From Talaromyces rugulosus (taxonomy: Eukaryota > Ascomycota > Eurotiomycetes > Eurotiales > Trichocomaceae), in contig NC_049563.1 in assembly GCF_013368755.1 (NCBI RefSeq), forward strand, positions 4,154,001 through 4,218,000: a DNA stretch of 64,000 nucleotides. Direction: 5' to 3'. Positions 24,445-35,103 of the stretch are shown one piece after another (position 1 is the first letter of the stretch; every line of letters starts with the position of its first letter). The notes under the pieces were generated by a model. That model was given only the letters and a program-made list of their open reading frames with translations. It was not told the origin of the DNA and did not search any database. A program made the position numbers and the translations under genes.

Positions 24445-26452
24445 CTACTTCTGACGAAGCGGATTCAAACTCCTGCGAGTGGCTCGAGTGTAGCGCCGTG
24501 TTTCGTTGTCACTAAATTCTGTCTCGCTCCGGGCATCAGAAGAAGGCTCAGGCGTAGGAGTGGCACCATGAATAACACCGCGAGTCTTGCGGCTAATTTT
24601 GGCTTCTTGATCGTTGCTCAGAAATCGGTGGACGGTCCGGTGATCCATCACCCGCTCTTCATCATCATCTGGGCCGTCGAGATCGGTTTTGGGCCAGCGA
24701 AATCCGTACAGCTTGGAATGGCGCTCACACCGAGGACATTCCTTGCGTGTCTGATACGCGTTTTCTTGCAAGAACCAGGACGGGCACGTCTGGCATTCGA
24801 CCCATCGGTCGTAGCGCTGGGCAAGGAGTTTGGCAGTTTTGGTATAGTCACCGGGTGTTCGAACGCCAGAGGTTGACACCTCGTCTTCGACCGAGGGAAG
24901 TGGCACTTTGACGTCGAGCTTTTCCTTGGATTCCGCCTGCGTTTCAGTGGTCTGAGACGGCTCTGTACTCGTACAACTGTCTGTAGAAGGATTTAATGTC
25001 TGGCTATTTTCAGCAGAATCAGGCGCCGATTTTTCATTGTCGGTTCGGACGGATTTGATCTTGACGTTAGAACCATTTTCAGAAAGCGACGTGGGTGCCG
25101 TGGACGCAGACTGTTGACTTTCATCCGAAGAAGAGCGAGTTGAATCCCGGTCTGCCGCTGCGGTTGTACTGTTATCCCCCTCCACGGTGCGTTCACTGTC
25201 TAGACGTTTTTCATGAGCTAGACTGGAGAGATTCTGATCCAGTTGAGCCAGAAAGGATGGGTCTTGGGCAGATTCGGTTGTCTCGGATATTAATATCTCT
25301 TCCCGGAGCTTGGATTTCTGTCGTTCAAACCTGCCCTTCTTGGATGGCGTAGAAGGGCTACATGTATTGCTGTGTTCGTCGAACTTTCTCTTCTTGGTTG
25401 TAGGTGGCTCGATTGCATCTCGGAGTGTCGAATTCTGATGGTCACATTTAGATTCTCTGGGCGGAGTTGGGTATACAGACGAGTCGTGATCAGTATCGGC
25501 GTCAACATCGGCTTTTCGTTTTTGAGATCGAACAGATTTTGGAGATTCAAGTGTCGCCAGTTCTCCCTCGTCGCGTGCAGGTGTCGAGACTTGACTCGCA
25601 GGCGCAGACATTGACGGCGACCATCCGTTGCGAATGGCACGCTCGCAGCTCTCGCACAGACACTCGCAATTGTCGCTGCCAAAGTAGTCTTCTCCGTACG
25701 AAACTGTTATTTCCTCACCAGCTTCGATATCGCGAACGGCCACAACCTGCATTCCGTCGGACCCTCGTGTGGCCAGTCGCCCATTTGCGTCGCAGTCGTG
25801 GTTTGCGAAACGCGCAGGTCCCAAAAACAGCGACGGGCTTTTCCTCCGGCTCGACATGACGATGCTGAAATCCTTGCGGTTGAGGTCGAGGTCGAGTTCC
25901 TCCTGTCGCGTCATGGATACGAGCGTTCCGCACAAAAACTTGATTTCCTGGTCCCTTTTAATGTCTCTGCGCGCAACCACGGTGGCTTCGTGTTCGGTGA
26001 TGGTGTATCGGTTCGTAGTCGAGATTTCAAATGGGCAGTCCGGAAGGTAGATATTAATGTATTTGCGAAGATGTCGTTTAAACCATTCTCGTTCTCGGTC
26101 ATTGGGCAAGCGCTGGAGATAGTTTCTGAGGCCAGTCATCGCGAGCAGGTCCTGTTCGGCCGCGCGAATATCCTTGCCCACGATCACCTTGTGCAGTAGC
26201 AGTCGGGCAACATCGTCCTCGTGTATTCCTCTTGCCGGCGCAAACTTGGTTCGGTTTTTGCGAATCGTGGTCCAGAAATAGGCCTAGGTGAATCTGGTCT
26301 TAGCATTCGCTGTTGTTCGCAGAGATCAGACGAAAACTTACGCGATCAATGAGAGCGTCTGTCGCAACGTCGTCATAACTGGCTAGCTTGGCCAACGTCA
26401 GGCGCTCTCGCTGGTCCACCGATGGACTGGACCTAGCCTTTGCTGAAGGCAT
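24445..26452 (-). CDS. set9: Histone H4-K20 methyltransferase Set9 (Suv4-20 type)
   Basis: Methylates lysine 20 of histone H4 in chromatin. Minus-strand exons are 26342..26452 and 24445..26283 (intron 58 bp), giving 649 residues. The start at 26452 yields MPSAKARSSP, then RLTLAKLASYDDVATDALID, and across the junction RAYFWTTIRKNRTKFAP, the family's N-terminal block. The SET core shows IKFLCGTLVSMT, PARFANHDCDANGRL, GEEITVSYGEDYFG and the post-SET cysteines NCECLCESC. A Ser/Thr-rich linker of about 250 residues follows. It is followed by a second cysteine group (CQTCPSWF ... CPRCERHSKLYGFRWPK) that probably binds zinc. An upstream in-frame ATG at 26491 is less likely. Confidence 0.92.
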
Positions 26453-27081
26453 GACGAGCGAAGCGCCGTATTTCGAGAAAAAAGAAACCACCCTGGAATA
26501 TGCGATTGGGGCGTCGTCAAGCCTGGGTGTCGAGGGGTTGGTGTTCTAAATGAGCGTAGGGCGTGCCGAAGGAAGGGAGATGAGTAAAGAGCGGTTAAGA
26601 GGTGGAAGTGCAGTTGCTGATACAGAGATAAACCCCAAAGTCAAGGCAGTAGCATAGTGGAGCCAGAATTGAGCAGAATCATGAGGATCACGTATTCATC
26701 TCTAGACGCCCGGAAATGGTGGCTGGGGGTGAGTCGCGTCGTTGGCCGTTGTATGCGCCGGTGGAGCATTCAGCCGAATGACTCGCAGGCTTTATTTAGG
26801 CAAATTTGAAACAACTTGCATTCATAATTAGTACTATTTATTTGTCTTTCTGCATATCACAATAGGCACAATAATCCCTCATAATTACTATTATCAATTG
26901 TTATCAATAGGACTGACCCGCGTTCTATGGATTTCGCGCCCCCATTATTCTATTATTAGATACTTGTATATCGATTGATGAAACATAGCTAAATCCAATT
27001 TCAAGTTTACTTGGCTGATTCTGCAGTAATGCCAAAACAGGCGAAAGACGAAGGAAAGAAGAAAGAGCATAGCCCTTCTCC
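26453..27081. other. Intergenic region upstream of SET9
   Basis: Holds the SET9 promoter and the 3' side of the repeat gene. The 26810-26990 stretch is AT-rich. No gene seen. Confidence 0.5.
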
Positions 27082-27846
27082 TTAAAATCGTCTCGGTCCT
27101 AGGTCGTTTTGTTCGTTCAAGGCATTGCGAAACATCTGCCGAAGCCTGTTAATGGTTTCCATCACAGGAGGATTGACTGCATGACCCGGGTTTGAGGACG
27201 CTTCATTCATGGCATTGCGAAACATCTGCTGAGCCCTGTTGATGGTTTCCATCAAGGGGGGATTGGCTCTAGGACCCGGGTATGAGGACGCTAGGCTCAC
27301 GATATTGCGAAACGTCGGCTGAGCCATGTTAATGGGTTCCATCACAGAGGGAATGACTGCAGGGACCTGGTAAGACTCCTGGTAAGGGGGCGGGTTGACA
27401 GCGAGAGTGATTCTCATGACTCTACCATATGGATTGTTGGCCAACCACATTATAACCGCAATTCTAAATCCATCGCTAGACGGCTCCATCTGCATAATTT
27501 CGTCTGTTGATAAATGAACATTGATATCCAAGTCCTCGAGGTAGTGTGGAGGTCGGCCTGATAAACGTTCGCAAACATCCTCACCTCCTGCGAAAACAAA
27601 GTCCCGCCATTTATCAAAGGACAAGCTCATGATCACCAATTCGGGCTGTGATTGTAATAGGTCAATATCCTGAAGAGTAAGCTCAATAGGTATCAGGTCC
27701 CTCAAAATTACGCAGCTTTTTTTGTGAACTGGCTTATGATCGTGACTATCCATAAACGTCTCCATAGTGACCCGTGTAATGTCGCGCTGGACGGTCACGG
27801 GAGGAGAATAAGTAGGAGGATTTTGTCCTGATGGATTGGAAGCCAT
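27082..27846 (-). CDS. Unrecognised lineage-specific protein with C-terminal tandem repeats
   Basis: Single-exon frame of 254 residues that I do not recognise. The N-terminal 150 residues have a balanced, folded-looking composition (SCVILRDLIPIELTLQDIDL, LVIMSLSFDKWRDFVFAGG, GFRIAVIMWLANNPYGRVMR). The C-terminal third is three imperfect 30-residue repeats of the pattern PPVMETINRxxQMFRNAxNE, encoded by 90-bp tandem units at 27121, 27211 and 27301. No signal peptide or membrane segment. It sits in an AT-rich gap between SET9 and the Pin1 gene, with gene-free DNA on both sides. That fits a young or fast-evolving gene. It could instead be a remnant of a larger element. Confidence 0.55.
   Translation of the reverse strand: MASNPSGQNPPTYSPPVTVQRDITRVTMETFMDSHDHKPVHKKSCVILRDLIPIELTLQDIDLLQSQPELVIMSLSFDKWRDFVFAGGEDVCERLSGRPPHYLEDLDINVHLSTDEIMQMEPSSDGFRIAVIMWLANNPYGRVMRITLAVNPPPYQESYQVPAVIPSVMEPINMAQPTFRNIVSLASSYPGPRANPPLMETINRAQQMFRNAMNEASSNPGHAVNPPVMETINRLRQMFRNALNEQNDLGPRRF
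27121..27385 (-). repeat. Three 90-bp tandem repeats
   Basis: Units begin at 27121, 27211 and 27301 (exact 90-bp spacing), each opening with a variant of GGCATTGCGAAACATCTGC. The third is the most divergent and fades out near 27385. The period is a multiple of three and all copies stay open in the minus-strand gene. Confidence 0.85.
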
Positions 27847-28909
27847 CTTTGAGTAGTCGATTGCAATAAATTGATATCACTTAGGAGCAAGGCTATATGA
27901 AGATCGTCTGAGATGTATGTGAGCCGTATGAGATGTATGTGCATGACAGAAACGCAACAGAAGCAGGGCTATAAAGCAATATCCCAGGCTTTGAGAATTT
28001 ATTTGAATGCGGGATATTACTGCAAGTAGGCGAAGAAGGTGCAAAAGAAGGGGAGATGTTCGATAAAGCAATAACGAGTCAACAAAGAAATAAAGCCTGA
28101 CTCAACGATATAGTAAAATTATTTATTGAAGATTCGACACAAAGGAAACATTCAATATATTTTTTTTTAAAAAAGTCATTACTACACCGTCGATTATTCG
28201 GGTGCAATAGCCAGCGTCCTTTATATTGCCTGTTCAGGAAATTGTATCGCGGGTGTATTATTCCTGCCATTCAACTGCTTATGGAGTCAATTCGAACGAT
28301 TAATAGGTAAAAGAGTAGTTTCTTGTAATAACCCCATTTCCAGATGTCTAATGAGCCATGCTGGCCTGTTCAATACAAATTGGTGTTCTGCAGGCTTTAT
28401 TGTTGGATATTAGGACCGAGGACTAAATAATCTACCAACGGCTTTTTAGTTAGTTATTAATATTCTAAGATTTATCTGCGCGGAAGACTATTAATGTAGA
28501 TGAAATAGGAGCAAATTTTTTGTTGACTCAGAGCTCCTTATCCTATCCGAGAGAAATATGAGCGGTCACCAACATTGGATCGACAGAATTTAGCATCCGC
28601 CGGCGGCCTTCAACTATGCTACATATGTATGCTCCAATGAAACATCAAACTTGTTTATTCTGGCCTTATATAGTGATTTTTCAGTTCTCCCCACAGAGGA
28701 AGAACTTTAAACACGGGGCAACCAACAATTCCTTGCCATCAATTGAAAATACATAGCCAACCACCCGAAATAAAAAACCACCACCACTATCACAGGTTAT
28801 ACGGCTTTTTGTCTGTCGTAAAGAAGGACGAATGGGACGGAAAGAATGGGATCGTAGCCTGGCTGATATCGCACCGTCTAGATATGAAAAAACCATATTA
28901 CTGGATACT
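27847..28909. other. 1.1-kb AT-rich gene-free region
   Basis: Poly-T/A stretch at about 28160-28170 and generally AT-rich. A direct repeat of TGAGATGTATGTG at about 27909-27941 precedes the lineage-specific gene. No supported gene. Confidence 0.5.
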
Positions 28910-29621
28910 TCAGATTGATGACCTGTCAGCTCTTGGGTCGGAGCAAATGAAACCAATCCTGAGGACAGTCAACATACCGCTCAATAAGATGGACCCCCGA
29001 AGCACTCTCAACAATAGAGCTAACTTCTCCAGGTTGAAGAGCAAAAGCCGCATCTTCAAATTCTTTTTGCATCTCACCAACACCAAAAAATCCACTGTAT
29101 TGTAAAAAAAAAAAGAGGAGCAAGTTAGCTGCCGGCCATACATATAATAAGATCATCAACATACAGATCACCCTTCTTGCGCGCAGAGCTGCAGTCAGAC
29201 TCGGAAACGGCGAGGTCACCCAAACGAACTTCACCAGACTTGATCCTTTGCTCGTGGCTGCGGAGTATTTCAATGGCCTCTTCCTTGGAGCGGGTGATGT
29301 TGCTTTCGCGCCAGCTGCTCGGACGGCGGCTGTCACGGTGTTTAACGAGCAGATGGGCGCAACGAATCTTGCCCTCGGCTGGAAGCCCGGCAATTCCTGC
29401 AGGTCCGGTGTGATTTGTGGCCATGAATACCTTTAGTCGTTCGGTGTCGGTGCCGGCTGGCGGCTCCCAGCGGGACTCTTTGGTGGCGGCATTGAAATAG
29501 TAAGGCAGGTTCTTCGAGTTCGAATGGCGGACTTCCCAGTTCTCGGGGAGGCCTGTAGCTTCAGCCTAGAATACCAAGGTTAGCTGTCTGAAGAGTAGAC
29601 GAGCAAAACGGCGCATACCAT
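28910..29621 (-). CDS. ESS1: Pin1/Ess1-type peptidyl-prolyl cis-trans isomerase (parvulin)
   Basis: Isomerises phospho-Ser/Thr-Pro bonds, notably in the RNA polymerase II C-terminal domain and in mitotic regulators. Minus-strand exons are 29619..29621 (the ATG alone), 29165..29565, 28978..29094 and 28910..28922, giving 177 residues, the usual family length. The WW domain is GLPENWEVRHSNSKNLPYYF then ATKESRWEPP. The parvulin domain shows IRCAHLLVKHRDSRRPSSW, GDLAVSESDCSSARKKGDLG, FFGVGEMQKEFEDAAFAL and SGVHLIER. The last junction is the least certain: the chosen acceptor gives the tail RSSI; a later one near 28873 would give a longer, unusual tail. The gene is divergent from RPB9. Confidence 0.92.
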
Positions 29622-30047
29622 GTTGGATGATGTCAAACAAGGGATTCACACCAACAGCAAAAAAAGGGCTTTATTGGCCGAAGGATATTCTACTCCAAGC
29701 GGATGCTCTTCGTTTTTAATCTGTATTTTAATAGCTGCCCCGTTCACAGATAGCAAGCAATCCCTGATGCTGGTTTGATTGCGCAAGTATCTGAAAGACA
29801 AAAAGCTGTTGGGGTGAAGTATACAAACATCAAACATCGCCTGGACGCGGGGAAATATAGCAACGCGCTAAACCGCAAGGGGGAAGGCGGTTGCCCTGTC
29901 GCCACCGGCCGTCAACGTTCAGTTTCTCTTTATAGCACTCGCATCGCTCTCTCTCTGACTGTCACTCGACTTTCTTCCGTCAAATACACACCGCAGTACA
30001 ACTACATCTGCGTTTATATATATCGTCTCTCAGGAACTCCTTTGAAG
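29622..30047. promoter_or_regulatory. Divergent promoter region Pin1-type gene / RPB9
   Basis: A 426-bp head-to-head spacer. The RPB9 side holds a pyrimidine-rich tract (about 29928-29978), common near fungal transcription starts. No known operator recognised. Confidence 0.5.
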
Positions 30048-30758
30048 ATGTCTTCCAGCCCTCCTTCTACGACCGGAGGCGACTCAAAATCCAACACCGA
30101 TCAAATCCACTTCAAATTTTGTCGTGAATGGTAAGTTTTAGCTGCCGTTTATCTCCAGTTTCTTTTCTCAGCTAGGAATTTTGCTAATAGTTTATCTCTC
30201 TCTAGCTCGAATTTACTTTATCCCAAAGAAGACCGCGTGAATAATCGACTTCTCTTCACCTGCCGGACCTGCCATGTCGCCGAACCGGCGACCTCCCCTT
30301 GCGTTTACCAGAACATCCTGAACCACCAGGTTGGCGATACAGCCGGAGTGACACAAGATGTCGGATCAGATCCTACGGTTGGTTACCCAGAGTTTTGTCT
30401 GCATTGCGGGGAGGAGCTTGCTTGTTCCCAGTGTGGAGTGTTTTCGTCGGGCAGTTGTGCCGGCGACAGTCTATATTATGAAGAAACGGGGGAGGACGGC
30501 TTCTGTCAAATGACTTGACTTTTTTTTTACAGAACAAGTTGATGGCTGACTTTGATTGTCACTTTTATTAGCTGCCGCGATCCAACAAGCTCTGCCCAAG
30601 CTGCGGAGAGAACGAGGCCGTGTTCTTCCAGAGCCAACAGCGTTCAGCCGAGACCGGCATGGTATGTTCTGTGAAAGAAACGAGACGAGGTTTCTTACTC
30701 ACTGCATTTTTAGAAACTATACTACGTGTGCTGCGCCTGTGGTACCGTCTTTTCATGA
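30048..30758 (+). CDS. RPB9: DNA-directed RNA polymerase II subunit RPB9
   Basis: Small zinc-ribbon subunit of RNA polymerase II, involved in start-site choice and fidelity. Exons are 30048..30130, 30206..30377, 30572..30661 and 30714..30758, giving 129 residues. The first ribbon is FCRECSNLLYPKEDRVNN with FTCRTCHVAE. The second is LCPSCGENEAVFFQSQQRS and, across the last intron, YYVCCACGTVFS at the C-terminus. Intron 2 (194 bp) is much longer than its neighbours and stays open in frame for 47 codons, encoding a Cys-rich stretch (FCLHCGEELACSQCG) before a stop; retention would replace the second ribbon. The 3' end is 224 bp from that of the convergent uL14m gene. Confidence 0.93.
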
Positions 30759-30982
30759 TCATGAGCAGCTTTCGTTTCCGGCAATCGATACCCACGAATT
30801 TCCGTATAGAATTGTTTAGTCTGGCGTTTGGGCAGTTATGTTAATATGTCGGGGGGCGGGATTTTTTTTTTCTATTTTCCATGTGAAGCAATCGTTTTAA
30901 AAACCAATATATGCATGGCGATGGCTACCAATTTCAAAAAAGTCTTCAGTAAACAGTTTGTATTGTACAATAAAATTTAATA

Positions 30983-31618
30983 TTACAGATGCATTGGAGC
31001 CAGCGAAAGAATCTTTGACCACTGTTTCCCCCGGAGTTCAGCCCCAACAATACCTAGACCTTGCGTTAGCGATATCCTAGGAGTTTTTGACCCCCCCCAA
31101 AAAAAAACAATGTTAAAAAAAGTTGTAAACAAACGAACCGTTCATTCTCGTTCCGATCGGATCGCCCGCCTTGTTGATAAGGACGCAGGCATTATCATCA
31201 AATTTCACAAGACTTCCATCGGGTCGCTGAATCTCCTTGCGAGCACGCACGACAACTGCATGTCGAATATCGCCGCGACGCACCTTGTTGGCGATTCCGC
31301 TGTTTGTCGAGTTTTCGGGACCAAAGTTTCGTTGTTTCTGGACGACGACGACGATGCGGTCGCCTAGTAGAGATCATTAGTAAAAAAAAAATATTAAAAA
31401 AAAGGAACTTATTTGCAGAGATATTCAAGAGAGGGGTAGGGTATGTGAGGACGAACCGATTGTGGCCGGTCTCTTCTTCTTGAGCACGTTGACGCATTCA
31501 ACAACCGCGGCGCCCGAGTTGTCGATGCAATTAAGCATCGTCTGTGACGGGGAATTGTTAGACAAAAAAGTTTTTCTGATATAAGAAGAGTATAATAGCT
31601 CACCTTTAGTTGGATCAT
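30983..31618 (-). CDS. MRPL38: Mitochondrial large-subunit ribosomal protein uL14m
   Basis: Bacterial L14-type protein of the mitochondrial large ribosomal subunit. Minus-strand exons are 31604..31618, 31457..31541, 31139..31363 and 30983..31053, giving 131 residues. The joined protein starts [20 protein letters not shown]. It continues with [35 protein letters not shown] and [19 protein letters not shown], and ends with [20 protein letters not shown]. Two of the three introns use the same GTTCGT donor. The frame stays open upstream to an ATG at 31750, which would add 44 Arg-rich residues resembling a presequence. I prefer the short form because MIQLKT is the family N-terminus, but the longer form is possible. 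Confidence 0.9.
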
Positions 31619-32019
31619 CGTGTGTGCATGGTGTGGCTGACGTAGTCTCTTCAATAATCTGGAATTGGTGATGACCCGATATCGATCATTTTGGCGGCTC
31701 GGATAATGTGTTTTGCCGACGCCGGCGGTAGCTCTATATACAAGTAACATGGCAACGATAGACCGACCAAGGTGAAAGGAATTAGACTAGTAGATAAATA
31801 ATGTTCAAATTATGTATTTCTAAGTTATTTAGATTTGATATTATTGTATTTTCAAGACATGTGCTGTAATGAAATACATCGGTTGGTGTATCGCTTACTA
31901 CTTTATTACACTACAAGTCCTACGCGAAGAGATTATGTTTGTATGGTCGATTAGATGATCAAGTAAACACGTTGACATGAATCTTATTATAACTACTTGT
32001 AAAAGTAAAGTCCCCGACA
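31619..32019. other. Intergenic region between uL14m and NUP82
   Basis: About 400 bp holding the uL14m promoter and the NUP82 3' UTR. AT-rich at 31790-31990. No gene beyond the possible N-terminal extension of uL14m. Confidence 0.5.
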
Positions 32020-34832
32020 CTACGAAAATCCCGAGTTCAAACGCTCCAGTTTTGCCGTAATAGCATCGATAACCGCAGATCTGTTAGAAAAATGTTAGAT
32101 GTTATCAGACAAGAAAGAAAGAAAAAAAAAAAAAACATACTCTCTGTCTATCATCTTCATTGCATCCGCCACCTTGGCCCGTTGCAGTTTAGCTGGAATC
32201 TTGGGCTGCGATCTTGGACTTAGACTAAAGACCGCAGTGTCCGAAGCCGGCTGTTCTGCTGATATGCGCTTCACCTCTGCTAGGAGGCTGTCGGCAAGTG
32301 ACTTGGCCTATCACTAGTTGTTAGTAGCCGAAATTTGAAATACATGAGAGAAGCGTGATGCATACCATTACCAACCGCCTTCCCAATGCCTCGCTGTCTT
32401 CGCCCGTTTCGAGAACAGAAGCAGACAGATTATCAACCTCAGCCACCCATCCATTTTCCTTCTCACTAAGCGGGCGACCACCGACTTTCGAGAGCTTGGT
32501 TCGGATACGCGAGTAGCGCGATACGAGGTCATCTTGTCTCTGCTTCGCAGCAGCAAGTCTATTGCTCAGAGCTTCCTCGCTTCGGGAGCCTTCCTGTCTA
32601 TTGCCGTCATTACCAATATGACTAGAAACATTTTTGATGCGCTCAGCGATAGTGGCGATTCCTTCGAGCTGGTCTTTCATCTCGCCGCGAAGACGTTCGC
32701 AGCGACGGAACAGGTCTGCTGCTGCCTTTTCCAGTACGCCCGTGTGCGCAGCAAGCACTCTGTGTGCAGCAGCAACTGTGTCGAGGGTGGATGGTGAGAG
32801 CCTGACAGTGTCTCGGAGACCGGCTCTGTGTCGGTGGGGGACGTTGTCTTCGACAAATGTTCCAAGAGGTTCATCGGTGTAAAAGATTGCCGGCACCTGG
32901 TATGGCGCCCGCTGAGGCTTGGAGAAAAGCGGAGGGGGATGCGAGACGGGGGCGTTGAGATGAGAAATCACCGATTCCGAGAATGACTGCAAAGCCTGAC
33001 TCTGAGGCTCATCGAGAACTGCAGCTTGAGGCGCATATCCTCGGTAAGTAAGAAGTAGGGTGCCAAAATCGTAGTCAGAAAACACCAAGGAGCTCGACAG
33101 ATGGTGTGGTTCTTCATGCAGCGAAGAATCATCTTCATTCAGTTGAATGATTAGCTCGCGAAGGGCTATCGAGCCATCGCAGAGTACATTCAAACGGAAT
33201 TGCGACCCCGAAACGTCGTCCGACTGAAGTTCAGCTTCTAATCGCTGGGCCCATGAGGAGAGCGAGATAAAGGACACGTTGTTGGAAGTTGTGAGGTAAA
33301 AGCCATACCGCGAATGGATGTCGTGGGTAAATGTTGGCCAGCAATGCCGTTCACGTAACTGCTCTCTCACGGTATCTAGCGACTCGACAAGAACCAGGTC
33401 CGATGGTTCTGAGAGGGGCGTGCTGAACGTATTAGCTTTGGCTTTGGGGAGCCATTGGCCCTCCACGCCATCCAGCTCCAGACAGACGTGAACACGTCCA
33501 CTAGCAGTTGACACGCATATAATAGTAACCGAGAGGCTCTCCTCCCCGTTCTGAAACATATCCTCATCATCTTCGCCGGTCATCAAAGCCTCAGTGTCAA
33601 GTCTGGCTGGGATCACGATCAAGTCCGTCAGATTGAGATCATCGATCTGCTCCCCTGCGTCAAATTGAAATGGACCCTGCAGCCGAGGAATAGCACTGGG
33701 ATTGACAGGACGCTTAAAGATCTCCATGTCTAAGAACTCGTCGGTCTCAGGCGTATCTAAAGAGCCCTGGTCATCAATCTCCTTGAGCCATTCGTACTGC
33801 TGGCGACTTGCTACCAGTTCATCTTCCGCATCTTCAACTCCAGAAAACTCCTCCTCTGCAGCTGCAAGTTTAGGAATAATAGCAGCTGAAAGAGCCGGGA
33901 TGGTGGCAGATGGCGCCTGCCATTTAGAAGGAAGCAACGGACACAGCGCATACAAATCTCCCGGTCTCATTGCAACCCACAAGGTCATTGGCGCCCATGC
34001 ATCTTCGCCCTCCTGTGCTGTTCCACCAAATGTCGCAGATGCAACTTCCATGTCGAACGCGTCTGCAGAAAACCCCTTGTTTTTACCAAATCCAGGAGGC
34101 GTGAAATCTTCATCGGAAGACGTCCCATCAATGAGCTTTGTGAGATCGATTGCCAGCGTAGGGCGGTCAAACGACCAATGATTGTTTCGATCCAACTCCC
34201 ACACTCGAACTGCAGCATCGGCTGTGACTGTCACTATGCACGCTTCGACATTGGTGTGGGTGCCCAGAGGATGCCATAAGGCTGAGATAACCGGCGACTC
34301 TGGAATCACATGCGTTGTAGGACCAAGTTGATACGTTTTGAGGCGGAGTGGAGCGGTCTCAGAGCTCGACAGGTGGGAGGGATCTGGCAGTATCGCGATA
34401 TGGACAGTATGCACAGTGACAACTGCCATGAAAACGCCGTTTGGAGATATCAACAGTTGTTTAACCTCGCCGTAAACAGGGACCGTCAAGGTCTAACAAA
34501 ATTAGCGCCTAGTCAGTAAATTGGGAATAAAGTAACCGTACTCTGTAGAATTCCTTTTCGGGTTTTGCACCTTTGCCAGTCTCATTCTTTTTGGACTTTG
34601 GCTTCGAGCTCGACTCGGCCTTGAGGGTCACCAAGTTCGACCATCGGATTTGGTTGTCCACCAATGCAAAAACCTCGGTACCTCGCTGAGCTAGGGTCTT
34701 CTGAGGGCCCTCGTAGGTGACTCGTTTTGGCGCGTGCTTGTCAACAGCGACAGCGGTCTTCCCAGTAAAGAACGAGGCGCCTGGAGATGGTCGGCAGAGC
34801 CAAGGCGGCGTGTGACTGGTAACCTTGGGCAT
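32020..34832 (-). CDS. NUP82: Nucleoporin Nup82 (Nup88 homologue)
   Basis: Cytoplasmic-face nuclear pore protein that anchors the mRNA export platform. Minus-strand exons are 34542..34832, 32366..34492, 32141..32307 and 32020..32080, giving 881 residues. The N-terminal two thirds form a beta-propeller: PKVTSHTPPWL, VFALVDNQIRWSNL, VYGEVKQLLISPNGVFMAVV, SPVISALWHPLGTH and AAVRVWELDRNNHWSFDRPT. The C-terminal part is coiled-coil (GVLEKAAADLFRRCERLRGE; LAAKQRQDDLVSRYSRIRTK) and ends RLNSGFS. An upstream in-frame ATG exists at 34871; the ATG at 34832 fits better. The gene is divergent from CBP20 across 271 bp. Confidence 0.87.
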
Positions 34833-35103
34833 CTTAAAAAAGGCCCCCGGGCGAAGGAGAGCGTTTAACAATGTTCCGGGAAAAAAGTGCCCTCAGCTAG
34901 TAGACAAGACTCATTGCTCAAGTTCGAGAAGTCCGAGAGTGTTGATGTTGATAGTTGGAATAACAATAGCCAGCGAAATTTGGGAGGAGCTTCCGCCAAA
35001 GCCACTAATGGAGCTTAGCTCCGCTGGTCTACCCAACAACACGGCCGATCTTGAACTTCGCCCTGCATTCTCATTCTTCAACGACATCCCAACAGCAATC
35101 ACC
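34833..35103. promoter_or_regulatory. Short divergent promoter region NUP82 / CBP20
   Basis: A 271-bp head-to-head spacer that must contain both promoters. Two genes of nuclear mRNA export share it. No motif recognised. Confidence 0.5.
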
